Assembly (NCBI RefSeq): GCF_011038655.2
Contig: NZ_CP064954.1
Coordinates: 434,001-498,000, forward strand
Source of the DNA: Corynebacterium lizhenjunii
GTDB taxonomy: Bacteria; Actinomycetota; Actinomycetes; Mycobacteriales; Mycobacteriaceae
Length of the DNA stretch: 64,000 nt
Direction: 5' to 3'
Of the stretch, positions 25,098 to 35,294 are shown piece after piece (the first letter of the stretch is position 1; each line of letters begins with the position of its first letter). The notes beneath the pieces were generated by a model. The model was not told the origin of the DNA and searched no databases. It worked only from the letters and a program-made list of their open reading frames with translations. Made by a program: the position numbers and the translations under genes.

Positions 25098-25874
25098 ATG
25101 GAAGTCATTATTCGTCCCACCGAACGCGACTGCGCGGTCGTGGCCGCAGATATTGTAGAGCGCTATGTCCGCTGCGGCGCCACCTTGGGCCTGGCCACCG
25201 GGTCTACGCCGGTGGGCACCTACGCCGAATTGATTGCACGCCACCGTGACCAGGGCTTGAGCTTTGCCCAGTGCCGGGCGTTCCTGCTGGATGAGTACGT
25301 CGGCCTGCCGCGTGAGCACGAGCAGTCCTACTACCGCACCATCCGCCGCGAGTTTACCGCCCATGTCGATCTTGACGATGCCGCCGTGGCCTCCCCCGAT
25401 GGCACCGCCCCCCACCCCGGTGAGGCCGCTGCAGCCTACGATGCCGCCATCGCCGCCGCCGGGGGCGTAGACATCCAAATCCTGGGCGTGGGGACCGACG
25501 GGCATATTGCCTTCAACGAGCCCGGATCCTCCCTGGCTAGCCGCACGCGCATGAAGACCCTCCACCCGGATACGGTGCGGGATAATTCGCGCTTTTTTGG
25601 TGGTGATAGCGCGGCGGTGCCGCGCCACGTGCTGACCCAGGGCATTGGTACCATCCGCGAAGCCCGCCACCTGGTGCTGCTAGCCTTCGGAGAATCCAAG
25701 GCGTCCGCCGTGCGCGCGCTAGTGGAAGGCCCGGTGGCCGCGGTGTGTCCAGCCTCGGCGCTACAACTGCACCCCCAGGCGACGGTGATTGTCGATGAGG
25801 CAGCCGCCGGGCTACTGGAACACACCGAATACTATCGCTTCGCCTATGACAACAAGCCCGACTGGCAGCGCTAG
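25098..25874 (+). CDS. nagB: Glucosamine-6-phosphate deaminase
   Basis: 258 residues with [29 protein letters not shown] and [16 protein letters not shown], the family's phosphosugar and catalytic loops. It converts GlcN-6-P to fructose-6-P and ammonia, the last step of the sialic acid route. GGAG lies upstream of the ATG. The last codons (PDWQR) lie in a sequence that is duplicated just downstream. Confidence 0.93.
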   Translation: MEVIIRPTERDCAVVAADIVERYVRCGATLGLATGSTPVGTYAELIARHRDQGLSFAQCRAFLLDEYVGLPREHEQSYYRTIRREFTAHVDLDDAAVASPDGTAPHPGEAAAAYDAAIAAAGGVDIQILGVGTDGHIAFNEPGSSLASRTRMKTLHPDTVRDNSRFFGGDSAAVPRHVLTQGIGTIREARHLVLLAFGESKASAVRALVEGPVAAVCPASALQLHPQATVIVDEAAAGLLEHTEYYRFAYDNKPDWQR

Positions 25875-25960
25875 CCCGGCGTGACTGGCAGTGCTATCCC
25901 GACTGGCAGCGCTAGCCTGGCGTGACCGGCGGCGCTAGCCTGGCGTGACAGGCGGCGCTG
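25857..25960. repeat. Tandem duplication of the nagB 3' end
   Basis: The final 18 bp of nagB, CCCGACTGGCAGCGCTAG (25857-25874), recurs exactly at 25898-25915. Diverged units GCGTGACNGGCGGCGCTAGCCTG continue to about 25960. The remaining 25961-26184 holds a dispersed-motif copy and the rpsL promoter. Confidence 0.8.
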
Positions 25961-25963
25961 GAA

Positions 25964-25978
25964 GGGGCATCGGCAAGC
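25964..25978 (+). repeat. Dispersed 15-bp motif copy (exact)
   Basis: GGGGCATCGGCAAGC, intergenic between nagB and the rpsL promoter. Confidence 0.85.
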
Positions 25979-25989
25979 TACAGTGCAAC

Positions 25990-26018
25990 TTGCTGGCGCG
26001 GGCCCAGGGTGCTAAGCT
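25990..26018 (+). promoter_or_regulatory. Candidate sigma-A promoter of rpsL-rpsG
   Basis: TTGCTG, 17 bp, TAAGCT. This leaves a leader of about 160 nt before rpsL. Confidence 0.45.
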
Positions 26019-26184
26019 TAAGCAGGTTCGTCGTGCTTTGGGCACGATGATGAGTCTGATCCTTATTCACTGGCAGCAGCTAATAAGTGACCTGGACGTG
26101 CGGTAGCGCCCCGGAAAAGAGCGTCTATTTTTGCATGTAAGGGAGCGTTTTGGCTGGGTGCCGAAAGTCTAGAAAGACCGATTA

Positions 26185-26556
26185 ATGCCAACTATTCAGC
26201 AGCTGGTCCGTAAGGGCCGTCATGATAAGCGCAGCAAGGTAGCCACCGCTGCGCTGAAGGGTTCTCCGCAGCGCCGCGGCGTGTGCACCCGCGTGTACAC
26301 CACCACCCCGAAGAAGCCGAACTCCGCACTGCGTAAGGTAGCCCGTGTGCGCCTGACCTCCGGTATTGAGGTTTCTGCCTACATCCCGGGTGAGGGCCAC
26401 AACCTGCAGGAGCACTCCATGGTGCTGGTGCGCGGCGGCCGTGTGAAGGACCTTCCGGGTGTGCGCTACAAGATCATCCGTGGCGCTCTGGACACCCAGG
26501 GTGTTAAGGACCGCAAGCAGGCTCGCTCCCGTTACGGTGCGAAGAAGGGACAGTAA
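26185..26556 (+). CDS. rpsL: 30S ribosomal protein S12
   Basis: 123 residues, full length for actinobacteria. [16 protein letters not shown] and the loop [29 protein letters not shown] are intact. The lysines whose change gives streptomycin resistance (in PKKPNS and in GGRVKDLP) are wild type. First gene of rpsL-rpsG-fusA, the str operon. Confidence 0.98.
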   Translation: MPTIQQLVRKGRHDKRSKVATAALKGSPQRRGVCTRVYTTTPKKPNSALRKVARVRLTSGIEVSAYIPGEGHNLQEHSMVLVRGGRVKDLPGVRYKIIRGALDTQGVKDRKQARSRYGAKKGQ

Positions 26557-26562
26557 GAAACA

Positions 26563-27030
26563 ATGCGTAAGAATGCTGCTCCGAAGCGTCCAGTAGTCAA
26601 GGACCCGGTTTACAACTCCGAGCAGGTCACCATGCTCGTTAACAAGGTCCTCCTGGACGGTAAGAAGTCCACCGCTGAGCGTATTGTCTACGGCGCTCTG
26701 GAGGCTTGCCGCGAGAAGACCGGCACCGACCCGGTGGGTACCCTGGAAAAGGCCCTGGGCAACATCCGTCCGGACCTGGAGGTTCGCTCCCGCCGCGTGG
26801 GTGGCGCCACCTACCAGGTGCCGGTTGAGGTGCGTCCGGCTCGCGCCAACACCCTGGCCCTGCGTTGGTTGGTTACCTTCACCCGCCAGCGTCGCGAGAA
26901 CACCATGATCGAGCGTCTGGCCAACGAGATCCTGGATGCTTCCAATGGTTTGGGCGCTTCCGTTAAGCGTCGCGAGGACACCCACAAGATGGCTGAGGCC
27001 AACCGCGCCTTCGCCCACTACCGCTGGTAA
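26563..27030 (+). CDS. rpsG: 30S ribosomal protein S7
   Basis: 155 residues beginning [41 protein letters not shown] and ending [14 protein letters not shown], both typical of S7. It lies 6 bp after rpsL. It nucleates the 30S head by binding 16S rRNA. Confidence 0.98.
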   Translation: MRKNAAPKRPVVKDPVYNSEQVTMLVNKVLLDGKKSTAERIVYGALEACREKTGTDPVGTLEKALGNIRPDLEVRSRRVGGATYQVPVEVRPARANTLALRWLVTFTRQRRENTMIERLANEILDASNGLGASVKRREDTHKMAEANRAFAHYRW

Positions 27031-27050
27031 TACCCCGCGTGTATGCCCAG

Positions 27051-27108
27051 TGGTCCGGACTTCGATAACTTACAGGCTGCATAGCCGCACCATCGACGTA
27101 CCGGACCA
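27051..27108 (+). other. Inverted repeat between rpsG and fusA
   Basis: TGGTCCGG (27051-27058) pairs with CCGGACCA (27101-27108) across a 42-nt loop. There is no U-run, so attenuator, processing site or regulatory hairpin are all possible. Confidence 0.35.
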
Positions 27109-27227
27109 TTGTGCTACTGGCTAGTAGCCACATAGATTTACAGAAGGGTCTGCCTTTCAGGCTTCCTGGGATTTAACTCCGGGTGGGCGTGGGCTGGCCC
27201 GCAACCAAACGAAGATGGGATAAAACC

Positions 27228-29357
27228 GTGGCACAACAAGTGCTTAAGGACCTCAACAAGGTCCGCAACATCGGCATCATGGCTCACATCGATGCTGGTA
27301 AGACCACCACCACCGAGCGTATTCTCTTCTACACCGGCATCAACCGTAAGGTGGGCGAGACCCACGACGGCGCATCCACCACCGACTGGATGGAGCAGGA
27401 GAAGGAACGCGGCATCACCATTACCTCCGCTGCCGTGACCTGTTTCTGGAACAACCACCAGATCAACATCATCGACACCCCGGGCCACGTGGACTTCACC
27501 GTTGAGGTGGAGCGCTCCCTGCGTGTTCTTGATGGCGCCGTGGCCGTCTTCGACGGCAAGGAGGGCGTGGAGCCGCAGTCCGAGCAGGTGTGGCGTCAGG
27601 CTGCCAAGTACGACGTCCCGCGTATCTGCTTTGTGAACAAGATGGACAAGCTGGGCGCCGACTTCTACTACACCGTCCAGACCATCATCGACCGCCTGGA
27701 TGCTAAGCCGCTGGTTATGCAGCTGCCGATCGGCGCTGAGGACGACTTCGACGGCGTGGTTGACCTGCTGGAAATGAAAGCCATCACCTGGCGCGGCAAG
27801 GTCGAGACCGGCGCTGAGCCCACCATCGAGGAAATCCCGGCTGATCTGCAGGAGAAGGCCGAGGAGTACCGCGAGAAGCTGCTGGAGACCGTTGCTGAGT
27901 CCTCCGAGGAGCTGATGGAGAAGTACTTCGGCGGCGAGGAGCTGACCATCGAGGAGATCAAGGCAGCTATCCGCAAGCTGACCGTGAACTCCGAGGTCTA
28001 CCCGGTGCTGTGTGGTACCGCCTATCGCAACAAGGGTGTCCAGCCGCTGCTGGACGCCGTGGTGGACTACCTGCCCACCCCGCTGGACATCGGCGAGGTT
28101 GTTGGCCACGCTGTGGGCAACGAGGAAGAGCAGCTGACCCGCAAGCCTTCCGTGGAGTCCCCGTTCGCAGCACTGTCCTTCAAGATTGCTGCCCACCCGT
28201 TCTTCGGCCAACTCAACTTCGTGCGCGTGTACTCCGGCCAGGTTGTTCCGGGCACCGAGGTGCTCAACTCCACCAAGGGTAAGAAGGAGCGCATCGGCAA
28301 GCTGTTCCAGATGCACGCCAACAAGGAAAACCCGGTGGAGCAGGCAGATGCCGGCAACATCTACGCCGTGATTGGCCTGAAGGAAACCACCACCGGTGAC
28401 ACCCTGTGCGACAAGGACAACCCGATCATCCTGGAGTCCATGGACTTCCCGGAGCCCGTGATCAAGGTCTCCATCGAGCCGAAGACCAAGGCTGACCAGG
28501 AGAAGCTGGGCACCGCCATCCAGAAGCTGGCTGCCGAGGACCCGACCTTCACCGTCGAGCTGGATGAGGAAACCGGCCAGACCGTTATCGGTGGCATGGG
28601 CGAGCTGCACCTCGACGTGCTGGTGGACCGCATGAAGCGCGAGTTCAAGGTGGAGGCCAACATCGGTAACCCGCAGGTTGCTTACCGCGAGACCATCCGC
28701 AAGGCCGTGTCCTCCCTCGAGTACACCCACAAGAAGCAGACCGGTGGTTCTGGCCAGTTCGCAAAGGTCATCGTCTCCATCGAACCTTACGAGCCGGTCG
28801 CGGAAGAGCTGGAAGAGGGCGAGTCCGCAACCTACAAGTTCGTCAACGCTGTCACCGGCGGCCGCGTGCCCAAGGAGTACATCCCGTCCGTGGACGCTGG
28901 TATCCAGGACGCCATGCAGTACGGCTACCTGGCCGGCTACCCGCTGGTCAACATCAAGGCCACGCTGGAAGACGGCGCCTACCACGACGTCGACTCCTCC
29001 GAAATGGCCTTCAAGCTTGCCGGTTCCCAGGTTCTCAAGGAGGCCGTGGCCAAGGCAAAGCCGGTTCTTCTCGAGCCGGTCATGGCCGTCGAGGTTGTGA
29101 CGCCGGAAGAGTACATGGGTGCCGTCAACGGTGACATCAGCTCCCGCCGTGGCCAGGTCTACGCCATGGAGGACCGCTCCGGTGCGAAGGTTGTTCGCGC
29201 CAAGGTGCCGCTGTCTGAGATGTTCGGCTACATCGGCGACCTGCGTTCCTCCACCGCTGGCCGCGCAAACTTCACCATGATCTTCGACTCCTACGCAGAG
29301 GTTCCTTCCTCCGTGTCGCAGCAGATCATCGAAGAGCGCACCGGCGCCAAGAGCTAG
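27228..29357 (+). CDS. fusA: Elongation factor G
   Basis: 709 residues from the GTG at 27228 ([32 protein letters not shown]). The GTPase motifs are [18 protein letters not shown] and NKMDK, followed by domains II-V ([32 protein letters not shown]). The frame is open from 27183, but GTG 27228 gives the conserved start. It catalyses ribosomal translocation and recycling. A large minus-strand open frame over this gene is a codon-bias shadow. Confidence 0.98.
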   Translation: MAQQVLKDLNKVRNIGIMAHIDAGKTTTTERILFYTGINRKVGETHDGASTTDWMEQEKERGITITSAAVTCFWNNHQINIIDTPGHVDFTVEVERSLRVLDGAVAVFDGKEGVEPQSEQVWRQAAKYDVPRICFVNKMDKLGADFYYTVQTIIDRLDAKPLVMQLPIGAEDDFDGVVDLLEMKAITWRGKVETGAEPTIEEIPADLQEKAEEYREKLLETVAESSEELMEKYFGGEELTIEEIKAAIRKLTVNSEVYPVLCGTAYRNKGVQPLLDAVVDYLPTPLDIGEVVGHAVGNEEEQLTRKPSVESPFAALSFKIAAHPFFGQLNFVRVYSGQVVPGTEVLNSTKGKKERIGKLFQMHANKENPVEQADAGNIYAVIGLKETTTGDTLCDKDNPIILESMDFPEPVIKVSIEPKTKADQEKLGTAIQKLAAEDPTFTVELDEETGQTVIGGMGELHLDVLVDRMKREFKVEANIGNPQVAYRETIRKAVSSLEYTHKKQTGGSGQFAKVIVSIEPYEPVAEELEEGESATYKFVNAVTGGRVPKEYIPSVDAGIQDAMQYGYLAGYPLVNIKATLEDGAYHDVDSSEMAFKLAGSQVLKEAVAKAKPVLLEPVMAVEVVTPEEYMGAVNGDISSRRGQVYAMEDRSGAKVVRAKVPLSEMFGYIGDLRSSTAGRANFTMIFDSYAEVPSSVSQQIIEERTGAKS

Positions 29358-29436
29358 TAGTTCCCCAGCACCTAGCACCAAAAGGGTGGCAGCGCCGGGG
29401 TGCACCCTGGCGCACAACGCACCCGGAGTGTTCGGC

Positions 29437-29448
29437 GGCATCGGCAAG
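29437..29448 (+). repeat. Degenerate dispersed motif copy
   Basis: GGCATCGGCAAG followed by AA instead of C; intergenic between fusA and tuf. Confidence 0.45.
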
Positions 29449-29640
29449 AACAGCCAAGCCCTGCCAGTGGCTTGAACTGTGCCGCCGGGCACCGGAGGGT
29501 AGGGGTCGCGCTGAGGCTAGACCAAAACGGTCTGACCTGAGCCGGCCGTTACCCTCCTAGGATCCGAAATTCCTTGTCGAGTCCTTGTCGAGGGTCAACG
29601 TCCGCCTTTCCTGCGCGGGGTTACCACCTACAGCGACGGT

Positions 29641-29669
29641 TTGAAAAAACCGCGGCAGAAATCTAGGAT
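29641..29669 (+). promoter_or_regulatory. Candidate sigma-A promoter of tuf
   Basis: TTGAAA, 17 bp, TAGGAT. It is close to the actinobacterial consensus and about 130 bp before tuf, so tuf can be transcribed apart from fusA. Confidence 0.6.
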
Positions 29670-29803
29670 CGTGTAACTGGCACGTAAAGAAAGCGTCATT
29701 AGCGCTTTGGGGGTTCGGGCAACCGGACACCGAGGTGCCAATGGCAATACAAACCACGAGGCTGCGAAATACGTAGCCGTTATAGAGTCCAGGAGGACAA
29801 ACA

Positions 29804-30994
29804 GTGGCAAAGGAGAAGTTCGAGCGTACGAAGCCGCATGTGAACATCGGCACCATCGGACACGTCGACCACGGCAAGACCACCACCACCGCAGCCATCA
29901 CCAAGGTTCTGGCTGATCAGTACCCGGATGAGAACACCGCTTTCGCATTCGACCAGATCGACAAGGCTCCTGAGGAGAAGGAGCGCGGTATCACCATTAA
30001 CATCTCCCACGTTGAGTACTCCACCCCGAAGCGCCACTACGCACACGTGGACGCCCCGGGCCACGCCGACTACATCAAGAACATGATTACCGGCGCTGCT
30101 CAGATGGACGGCGCTATCCTGGTTGTTGCTGCAACCGATGGCCCCATGCCGCAGACCCGCGAGCACGTGCTGCTGGCCCGCCAGGTGGGCGTTCCTTACA
30201 TCCTGGTTGCACTGAACAAGTGCGACATGGTTGATGATGAGGAAATCGTCGAGCTGGTTGAGATGGAGATCCGCGAGCTGCTGGCTGAGCAGGATTACGA
30301 TGAGGACGCCCCCATCGTTCACATCTCCGCTCTGAAGGCTCTCGAGGGCGACCAGAAGTGGGTTGACGCCATCGTTGAGCTGATGCAGGCTTGCGATGAC
30401 TCCATCCCGGATCCGGAGCGCGAGCTGGACAAGCCGTTCCTGATGCCGATCGAGGACATCTTCACCATCACCGGCCGCGGTACCGTTGTTACCGGCCGTG
30501 TTGAGCGTGGCTCCTTGAACGTGAACGAGGACATCGAGATCATCGGTATCAAGGAAAAGTCCATGTCCACCACCGTCACCGGTATCGAGATGTTCCGCAA
30601 GATGATGGACTACACCGAGGCTGGCGACAACTGTGGTCTGCTGCTGCGTGGTACCAAGCGTGAAGAGGTTGAGCGCGGCCAGGTCTGCATCAAGCCGGGC
30701 GCTTACACCCCGCACACCAAGTTCGAGGGTTCCGTCTACGTCCTGAAGAAGGAAGAGGGCGGCCGCCACACCCCGTTCATGGACAACTACCGTCCGCAGT
30801 TCTACTTCCGCACCACCGACGTTACCGGCGTCATCAAGCTGCCTGAGGGCACCGAGATGGTTATGCCGGGCGACAACGTTGAGATGTCCGTAGAGCTGAT
30901 CCAGCCGGTCGCTATGGATGAGGGTCTGCGCTTCGCTATCCGCGAGGGCTCCCGCACCGTTGGCGCTGGCCGCGTTACCAAGATCGTTGAGTAA
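29804..30994 (+). CDS. tuf: Elongation factor Tu
   Basis: 396 residues from a GTG with AGGAGGA upstream. [23 protein letters not shown] and NKCDM are the GTPase motifs; domains 2 and 3 are complete ([32 protein letters not shown]). It delivers aminoacyl-tRNA to the ribosome, and it is the usual target of Doc kinases such as the one encoded at 4648. Confidence 0.98.
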   Translation: MAKEKFERTKPHVNIGTIGHVDHGKTTTTAAITKVLADQYPDENTAFAFDQIDKAPEEKERGITINISHVEYSTPKRHYAHVDAPGHADYIKNMITGAAQMDGAILVVAATDGPMPQTREHVLLARQVGVPYILVALNKCDMVDDEEIVELVEMEIRELLAEQDYDEDAPIVHISALKALEGDQKWVDAIVELMQACDDSIPDPERELDKPFLMPIEDIFTITGRGTVVTGRVERGSLNVNEDIEIIGIKEKSMSTTVTGIEMFRKMMDYTEAGDNCGLLLRGTKREEVERGQVCIKPGAYTPHTKFEGSVYVLKKEEGGRHTPFMDNYRPQFYFRTTDVTGVIKLPEGTEMVMPGDNVEMSVELIQPVAMDEGLRFAIREGSRTVGAGRVTKIVE

Positions 30995-31019
30995 TTCAGC
31001 GTTCAACGCTTAAGCGCTT

Positions 31020-31057
31020 GCCGCTCTCCCTTTGGGGAGGGCGGCTTTCGCCGTTTT
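31020..31057 (+). terminator. Strong terminator after tuf
   Basis: An 11-bp stem (GCCGCTCTCCC / GGGAGGGCGGC, one G-U pair) with loop TTTG, followed by TTTCGCCGTTTT. Confidence 0.85.
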
Positions 31058-31667
31058 ATCCCGCCACCGTTATCTCGGTGGGTTGCACATCTGCCCTGGC
31101 CCGCGCGGGGTTAAGCCCTGGGCCGCGAGTGGTTAAGCCTGGGCCCGCCGGCATCGCGCCCTTCTGGTCTCCCGGCGGGCCTAGATTTGTTGGCTGGGGG
31201 TGGCCAGTGCTCAGGCCGCGGGCGGGGGTCGGCCCGCAGGCCTCCTACGGCAACCACCGCCACTGTGAAGCCGGTTCCTCGCGGTGGACAAGGCGCAGGG
31301 TGGGCACAACTTGTAGAATTCGGGGGATTGTCTTGCTCGCAGGTAAGCGCAAACGCCACACAAAATGCCTGGTCGCTTTCCATGTCAAGCTGTACATGTC
31401 GAACTCGGTCGGTAGTTTTGCTAGCAGGTGGCAGGACAGCGCTCAGGTGGGGTCCTACCTTGGTTGGTTTTGCTTGTGCGGGGCGTTTGGCTGTACGGCG
31501 TGTCCGGGCGGGGCACGGGTGGAGGCGGTGGAGGCCAAAACGGGCGCTGCCCGCCATCCTGGAGCGGATGACGGGCAGCGGGACTGCGGTTGGTAGCGGC
31601 AGCGGCGGCAATAGCGTCGGAGAGCGTGCCGGTGGCCGCTACAGGGCATCGGAAGGGGAGGGAAGGG
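31058..31667. other. 610-bp region between tuf and the oppA-like pseudogene
   Basis: No gene is supported; open frames on both strands have Arg/Pro/Gly-rich shadow translations. A hairpin at 31545-31580 (CGCTGCCCG / CGGGCAGCG with inner CATCC/GGATG) could end minus-strand transcription from the binding-protein gene. A decayed copy of the dispersed word (GGGCATCGGAAGG) lies near 31645. Confidence 0.5.
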
Positions 31668-31920
31668 TTACTTCTCCCAGCCGATGTCTTCCTTGCGGAT
31701 GGAACCGAAGGCTGCGGGACCGAAGTTAGCCAGGCCCTTCTTCACACCGGTCATAGCCGGACCGTTGGCGTAAGGCAGCAGGCCGTATAGTGCGAAAGCT
31801 TCCTTCTCCAGCTCGTTGGCGCGCTTAGTCTGCTCTGCAGCGGTGGGCAACTTCTGCATCTCACGGATCTTCTTGTCGAACTCCGGGGTACCGGTACCGG
31901 AGTGGTTCAGAGTGGAATCC

Positions 31921-31928
31921 GACAGGTA
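31921..31928. repeat. IS target-site duplication, left copy
   Basis: GACAGGTA, repeated exactly at 33356-33363. Eight bases is the length typical of IS256-family insertion. Confidence 0.9.
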
Positions 31929-33355
31929 GGGCTAATGGTCAAAATGTGTTGGTGAATTTGTCTGTTTCTGTGCTCCGTGCTGGTGGTATTAGGAATGATT
32001 TACTGTTCTGGGGTAAATGAGCGGTCAATGCACTGAAATCCCACAGGCCACCGACCAAGTGTGATATGGGGGCGTAGACGATGAGGGGATGAGTACTAAA
32101 CATCCCCCATGCCCGGTGTGCGCCGGGCGAAGTATCAAGCATGGAACGACTACGAGTAGCCGCCAGCGTTGGCGCTGCAAGGAGTGCGGGCACACCTTTA
32201 CCCGTTGCCACGACGACGCCGGCCAAGCGATGTGGTTTAGAGTCTTCGTTGACTGGCTCACCAGCGGAATTTCACTAAACACGCTGGCCAAGATACACAA
32301 CGTGAGCGTATCGACACTCCAACGCCGCTTCGCCACCTTCTGGTACGTGCAACCACCAATGCCAGCAGACCCCCACCGGGTCTATGACCAGGTCTTTATC
32401 GATGGGACATACTTCAACACAAAATGCCTGCTTGTCCTAGCCGACTGCGACCATGTCATCTCATGGTTCTGGGGATACACCGAAGATTCCTGGGCCTACG
32501 GCCGATTACTCGACACTATTGCCCCGCCACTGATTGCAACGACAGATGGCCATAAAGGCTCAGCAAAAGCCATCCGAAACACCTGGCCTGAGACCAAAAT
32601 CCAACGCTGCCTCGTCCACGTCAAACGAAATATCCAAACCGCTACAGGTCTTCATCCCACATCAGCAATGGGCAAGGCACTACGCCGACTATCCCTAGAG
32701 CTACTGCACATAGACGATCTCGACCAGGCCGCCGACTGGACGATAAAGCTGCAGAAGTTCGGCCAAACCTTCAACACGCAGCTCAATGAGAAAAGCTACG
32801 TCAAAGACACCCCGCTTGAGCAGATCCCGAAATCGAAGCGACACAACAAAAGATGGTGGTACACCCACTACACCCACCGAGCCGCCTACATGCAGCTGGT
32901 GCGACTTTCCAAGGCCGGTCACTTGTTTACCTACCTGACCGAAAAGCAGGGCACCATCGCCTATAAAAGCACCACCAACAGCCTAGAAGGTGGCATCAAC
33001 TCCCCGATAAAAAGCCTCCTGCACGCCCACAGAGGCCTCAGAGATGAACATCAACGCATCGCCTGCGACTGGTGGCTCTACACCCACACACAACACCCAC
33101 GCGACCCCGTAGACATCGCCAGAGAACAAAATTGGGGCAAGGACGCAACCGCCAAAGCCACGATCCTTGCCCACCACGAGCGCCAAACCGCCAACGGTCA
33201 CGACGACGGGCGGCCCGCACTCCTCGACAACGCCATCGACGCTGACTACAACCACAGTATGGGAATCAGGAAAGGCACCATCCACTAACCCCCACCAACA
33301 CATTCTGACCATTAAGACGACACGCCGAAAAACAACACATTTTGACCATTAGGCC
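31929..33355 (+). mobile_element. IS256-family insertion sequence, IS1249-like
   Basis: 1427 bp. The ends are inverted repeats: GGGCTAATGGTCAAAATGTG at the left and the complement of CACATTTTGACCATTAGGCC at the right, one mismatch in the first 20. It is bounded by the 8-bp duplication GACAGGTA and encodes one intact transposase. A second, shorter internal copy of the end motif (ATTCTGACCATTA, about 33302) lies near the right end. Family assignment rests on the transposase and duplication length; the IS1249 name is from recollection of corynebacterial elements. Confidence 0.92.
32089..33288 (+). CDS. IS256-family transposase
   Basis: 399 residues, full length. N-terminal C4 zinc ribbon (CPVCAGRS...CKECGHTF, residues about 8-35), then a helix-turn-helix (ISLNTLAKIHNVSVSTLQRRF). 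The mutator-type DDE catalytic core follows: Asp in FIDGTYF, Asp in ATTDGHKGS and Glu in TNSLEGG, with the C/D-x(2)-H-type motif in RCLVHVKRN. The gene is intact, so the element may still be mobile. Confidence 0.92.
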   Translation: MSTKHPPCPVCAGRSIKHGTTTSSRQRWRCKECGHTFTRCHDDAGQAMWFRVFVDWLTSGISLNTLAKIHNVSVSTLQRRFATFWYVQPPMPADPHRVYDQVFIDGTYFNTKCLLVLADCDHVISWFWGYTEDSWAYGRLLDTIAPPLIATTDGHKGSAKAIRNTWPETKIQRCLVHVKRNIQTATGLHPTSAMGKALRRLSLELLHIDDLDQAADWTIKLQKFGQTFNTQLNEKSYVKDTPLEQIPKSKRHNKRWWYTHYTHRAAYMQLVRLSKAGHLFTYLTEKQGTIAYKSTTNSLEGGINSPIKSLLHAHRGLRDEHQRIACDWWLYTHTQHPRDPVDIAREQNWGKDATAKATILAHHERQTANGHDDGRPALLDNAIDADYNHSMGIRKGTIH

Positions 33356-33363
33356 GACAGGTA
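33356..33363. repeat. IS target-site duplication, right copy
   Basis: GACAGGTA, matching 31921-31928. Confidence 0.9.
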
Positions 33364-34827
33364 GGTCTGACCGAAGTAGGCCACACCATAAGGATCGGAG
33401 GAGAAGATACCGGAGAGGAACAGGTCGAAGTCGTTCTCAGCCAGGATCTTGGAGAACTCGGAGGACGGACGCTCCTCAATCTTCACTTCAACGCCGATGT
33501 CCTTCTGCATCTTCTGGATGGCGGCCGCAGTGGACTTGGAGACCTCATCGTCGCCAACCAGGACGTAGCGCAGAGTCAAGCGCTCGCCGTCCTTTTCGTA
33601 GTAGCCGTCAGCGCCCTCAGAGTAGCCGGCGCCCTCGAGCAGCTTGCGGGACTCCTCCGGGTCGAACTTCAGGACGTCACTCAGGTTGTCCTGGTAGTCC
33701 TCCTGAATCGAGTACAGGGTGAGGGAACCCGGCAACTCTTCTTCGTAGCCCAGGCCGTTGTAGCGGATGGTAGCCAGCTGTGCGCGATCAATACCGGCGA
33801 AGATGGCGTGACGGACATTGACGTCTTTCAGCTGCGGCGCACGGGAGTTCAGGGTGAACAGGACGTTGGCGGTGCGCAGGGAGGCGCGGATGTCAATCTT
33901 GTCGCCCATATCGGCGGCGATCTTCAGATTGTTCTTGGAGGCAACGCCCGCCGCATCAATCTCGCCTGCCTGGAAAGCGTTGATCACAGCCTGGGACTCC
34001 ATTGCACGGAAGGTGACCTTGTCCAGCTTCGGGGCATCTCCCCACCACTTCTCATTCGGAACGAAGGTGATGGTGCCAGCCTTGAAGTCGGAGCTCTCCA
34101 CCTTGAATGGGCCAGCACCCCACTCCGGGCGAACCTTACCCAGGTACTCGTTATCAAACTTCTCTGCGGAGTCGATGGCCGGGTGCAGCAGGTAGTTGAA
34201 CAGACCCTGCCACCATGGGTAAGCACCATCGAAGGTGACCACGACTTCCTTGTCAGACTTGCCACGCTCCACGGACTTGATCTGCTCGTAGCCGTCGGTG
34301 GAGTTGACCTCCACCTCGTAGTCCTTGCCGTTGTTGAACTTCCAGGTGTTTTCGAAGGACTTCCAGTCGATCGGGGTGCCATCGTTGTAGACGGCCTTCT
34401 CATTGATGGTGTAGGTCACCACGGTGTTGCCATCGACGATGTCTTCCTTGGCGTCGGTGAGGTAGTCCGGGTTCGGGCTCCACTCGCCCTCACCAGTAGA
34501 CATGGTCAGCTCCGGGTTGTACCAGTTCCAAACGCCGGAGGTGTCCGTGGTCATGTTGGCGTGGAAGCGGTTTTGCTGCTCGGTCAGCTCACCAAGAGCG
34601 AGGGTCAGCTCACCACCATCCTGGATCTCATCACGGGACTTCGGGTTAATGTCACCGGCCGGCTTGATCTCAATGTCCAGGCCTGCCGGGGCAGAAGAGG
34701 CGGAGCCCTTGTCACCAGAGCCGTTGCTGGAGCCAGAATCCGAGGCTCCGGAGCAGCCGGCCAGGACAAGGGCAGCGGCGGTTACAGATGCAGCGCCGAC
34801 CAGGCGCAGACGGTCGAACTTCTTCAT

Positions 34828-35238
34828 AAACATTCTCCTTGGTGTGAGAGCTATGCCAGGAGCCGGGGAAATGTGCCCCGTGGCGGTGCGGGTGGCCCTC
34901 CTTGACCCTCGGCCCTAAGAGGGGCAAGAATGCGCAAACGGCCTCCCTGTGAAATTGTGAGACGCATCTAGACGGCAGTTCGCGAGCGCTTGCGAGCTGT
35001 ATCACAGCCTATGCGTGCTGTTAAGTATAAGACTGTGACCGGCAAACTCACAACGCGGCAGCCCCATTAATCCCAGCCACCCGTCGGGTTATTGTGTTAT
35101 GCACTGGTTGTAGGTAGGTAGTGGCCGGTAGCGGAGGATCTTTCCTGAATTTTAAGGGGGTGCTGGCGGGGGTGAAATCCACCGAATAGCACCGTGCATA
35201 AATCCCTGCTTTGTGCATAAAAGGGGCGGATAATGCAT
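34828..35238. other. Upstream region of the binding-protein gene
   Basis: On the minus strand TTGTGA (35053-35048), 18 bp, TATACT (35029-35024) is a good promoter for the split gene, with a leader of about 190 nt. Downstream of it a 16-bp near-perfect palindrome TCGCGAGCGCTTGCGA (34980-34995) is a possible operator. No gene is seen. Confidence 0.5.
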
Positions 35239-35272
35239 AAAAGCCCGGTACCGTGTGGGGCACGGACCGGGC
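35239..35272 (-). terminator. Terminator of the oligopeptide transporter operon
   Basis: On the minus strand GCCCGGTCCGTG pairs with CACGGTACCGGGC (one bulge) and is followed by TTTTATGC. It lies about 20 bp after the ATPase stop, so the binding-protein gene is transcribed separately. Confidence 0.8.
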
Positions 35273-35279
35273 GGTTAAA

Positions 35280-35294
35280 GGGGCATCGGCAAGC
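35280..35294 (+). repeat. Dispersed 15-bp motif copy (exact)
   Basis: GGGGCATCGGCAAGC, overlapping the last base of the oligopeptide ATPase stop codon and lying directly before the operon terminator. Confidence 0.85.

Larger units (their letters stand above)
29358..29803. other. fusA-tuf intergenic region
   Basis: 446 bp without a gene. It contains a two-mismatch copy of the dispersed word (29437-29448), the candidate tuf promoter and a leader of about 130 nt ending in the tuf ribosome binding site CAGGAGGA. Confidence 0.6.
31668..34827 (-). pseudogene. Oligopeptide-binding lipoprotein gene split by an IS element
   Basis: An OppA/DppA-type SBP family 5 gene interrupted by the IS at 31929-33355. 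The 5' part (34827 to 33356) encodes MKKFDRLRL, a lipoprotein signal with lipobox LAGC, and the body to FGQTYLS. The 3' part (31920 to 31668) resumes with DSTLNHSGTGTPEFDKK and ends GWEK. Removing the IS and one 8-bp duplication rejoins the frame exactly, giving 574 residues with no other lesion, so the insertion is recent. The ATG at 34827 is chosen because AAGGAG lies 7 nt upstream. The truncated 5' product would lack the last 81 residues and probably not fold. It would have served the permease and ATPase genes at 35294-39210. Confidence 0.92.

Noticed and set aside
27138..29492. 784-codon open frame on the minus strand over fusA
   Set aside because: Exactly antisense to EF-G, with a His/Leu/Val-rich translation typical of the codon-biased complementary strand; no ribosome binding site.
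29780..31006. 408-codon minus-strand open frame over tuf
   Set aside because: Complement of EF-Tu codon bias; no independent evidence.
31018..31611. Frames of 166-192 codons on both strands after tuf
   Set aside because: Begin inside the tuf terminator or run antisense with Arg/Pro-rich translations; no family resemblance.
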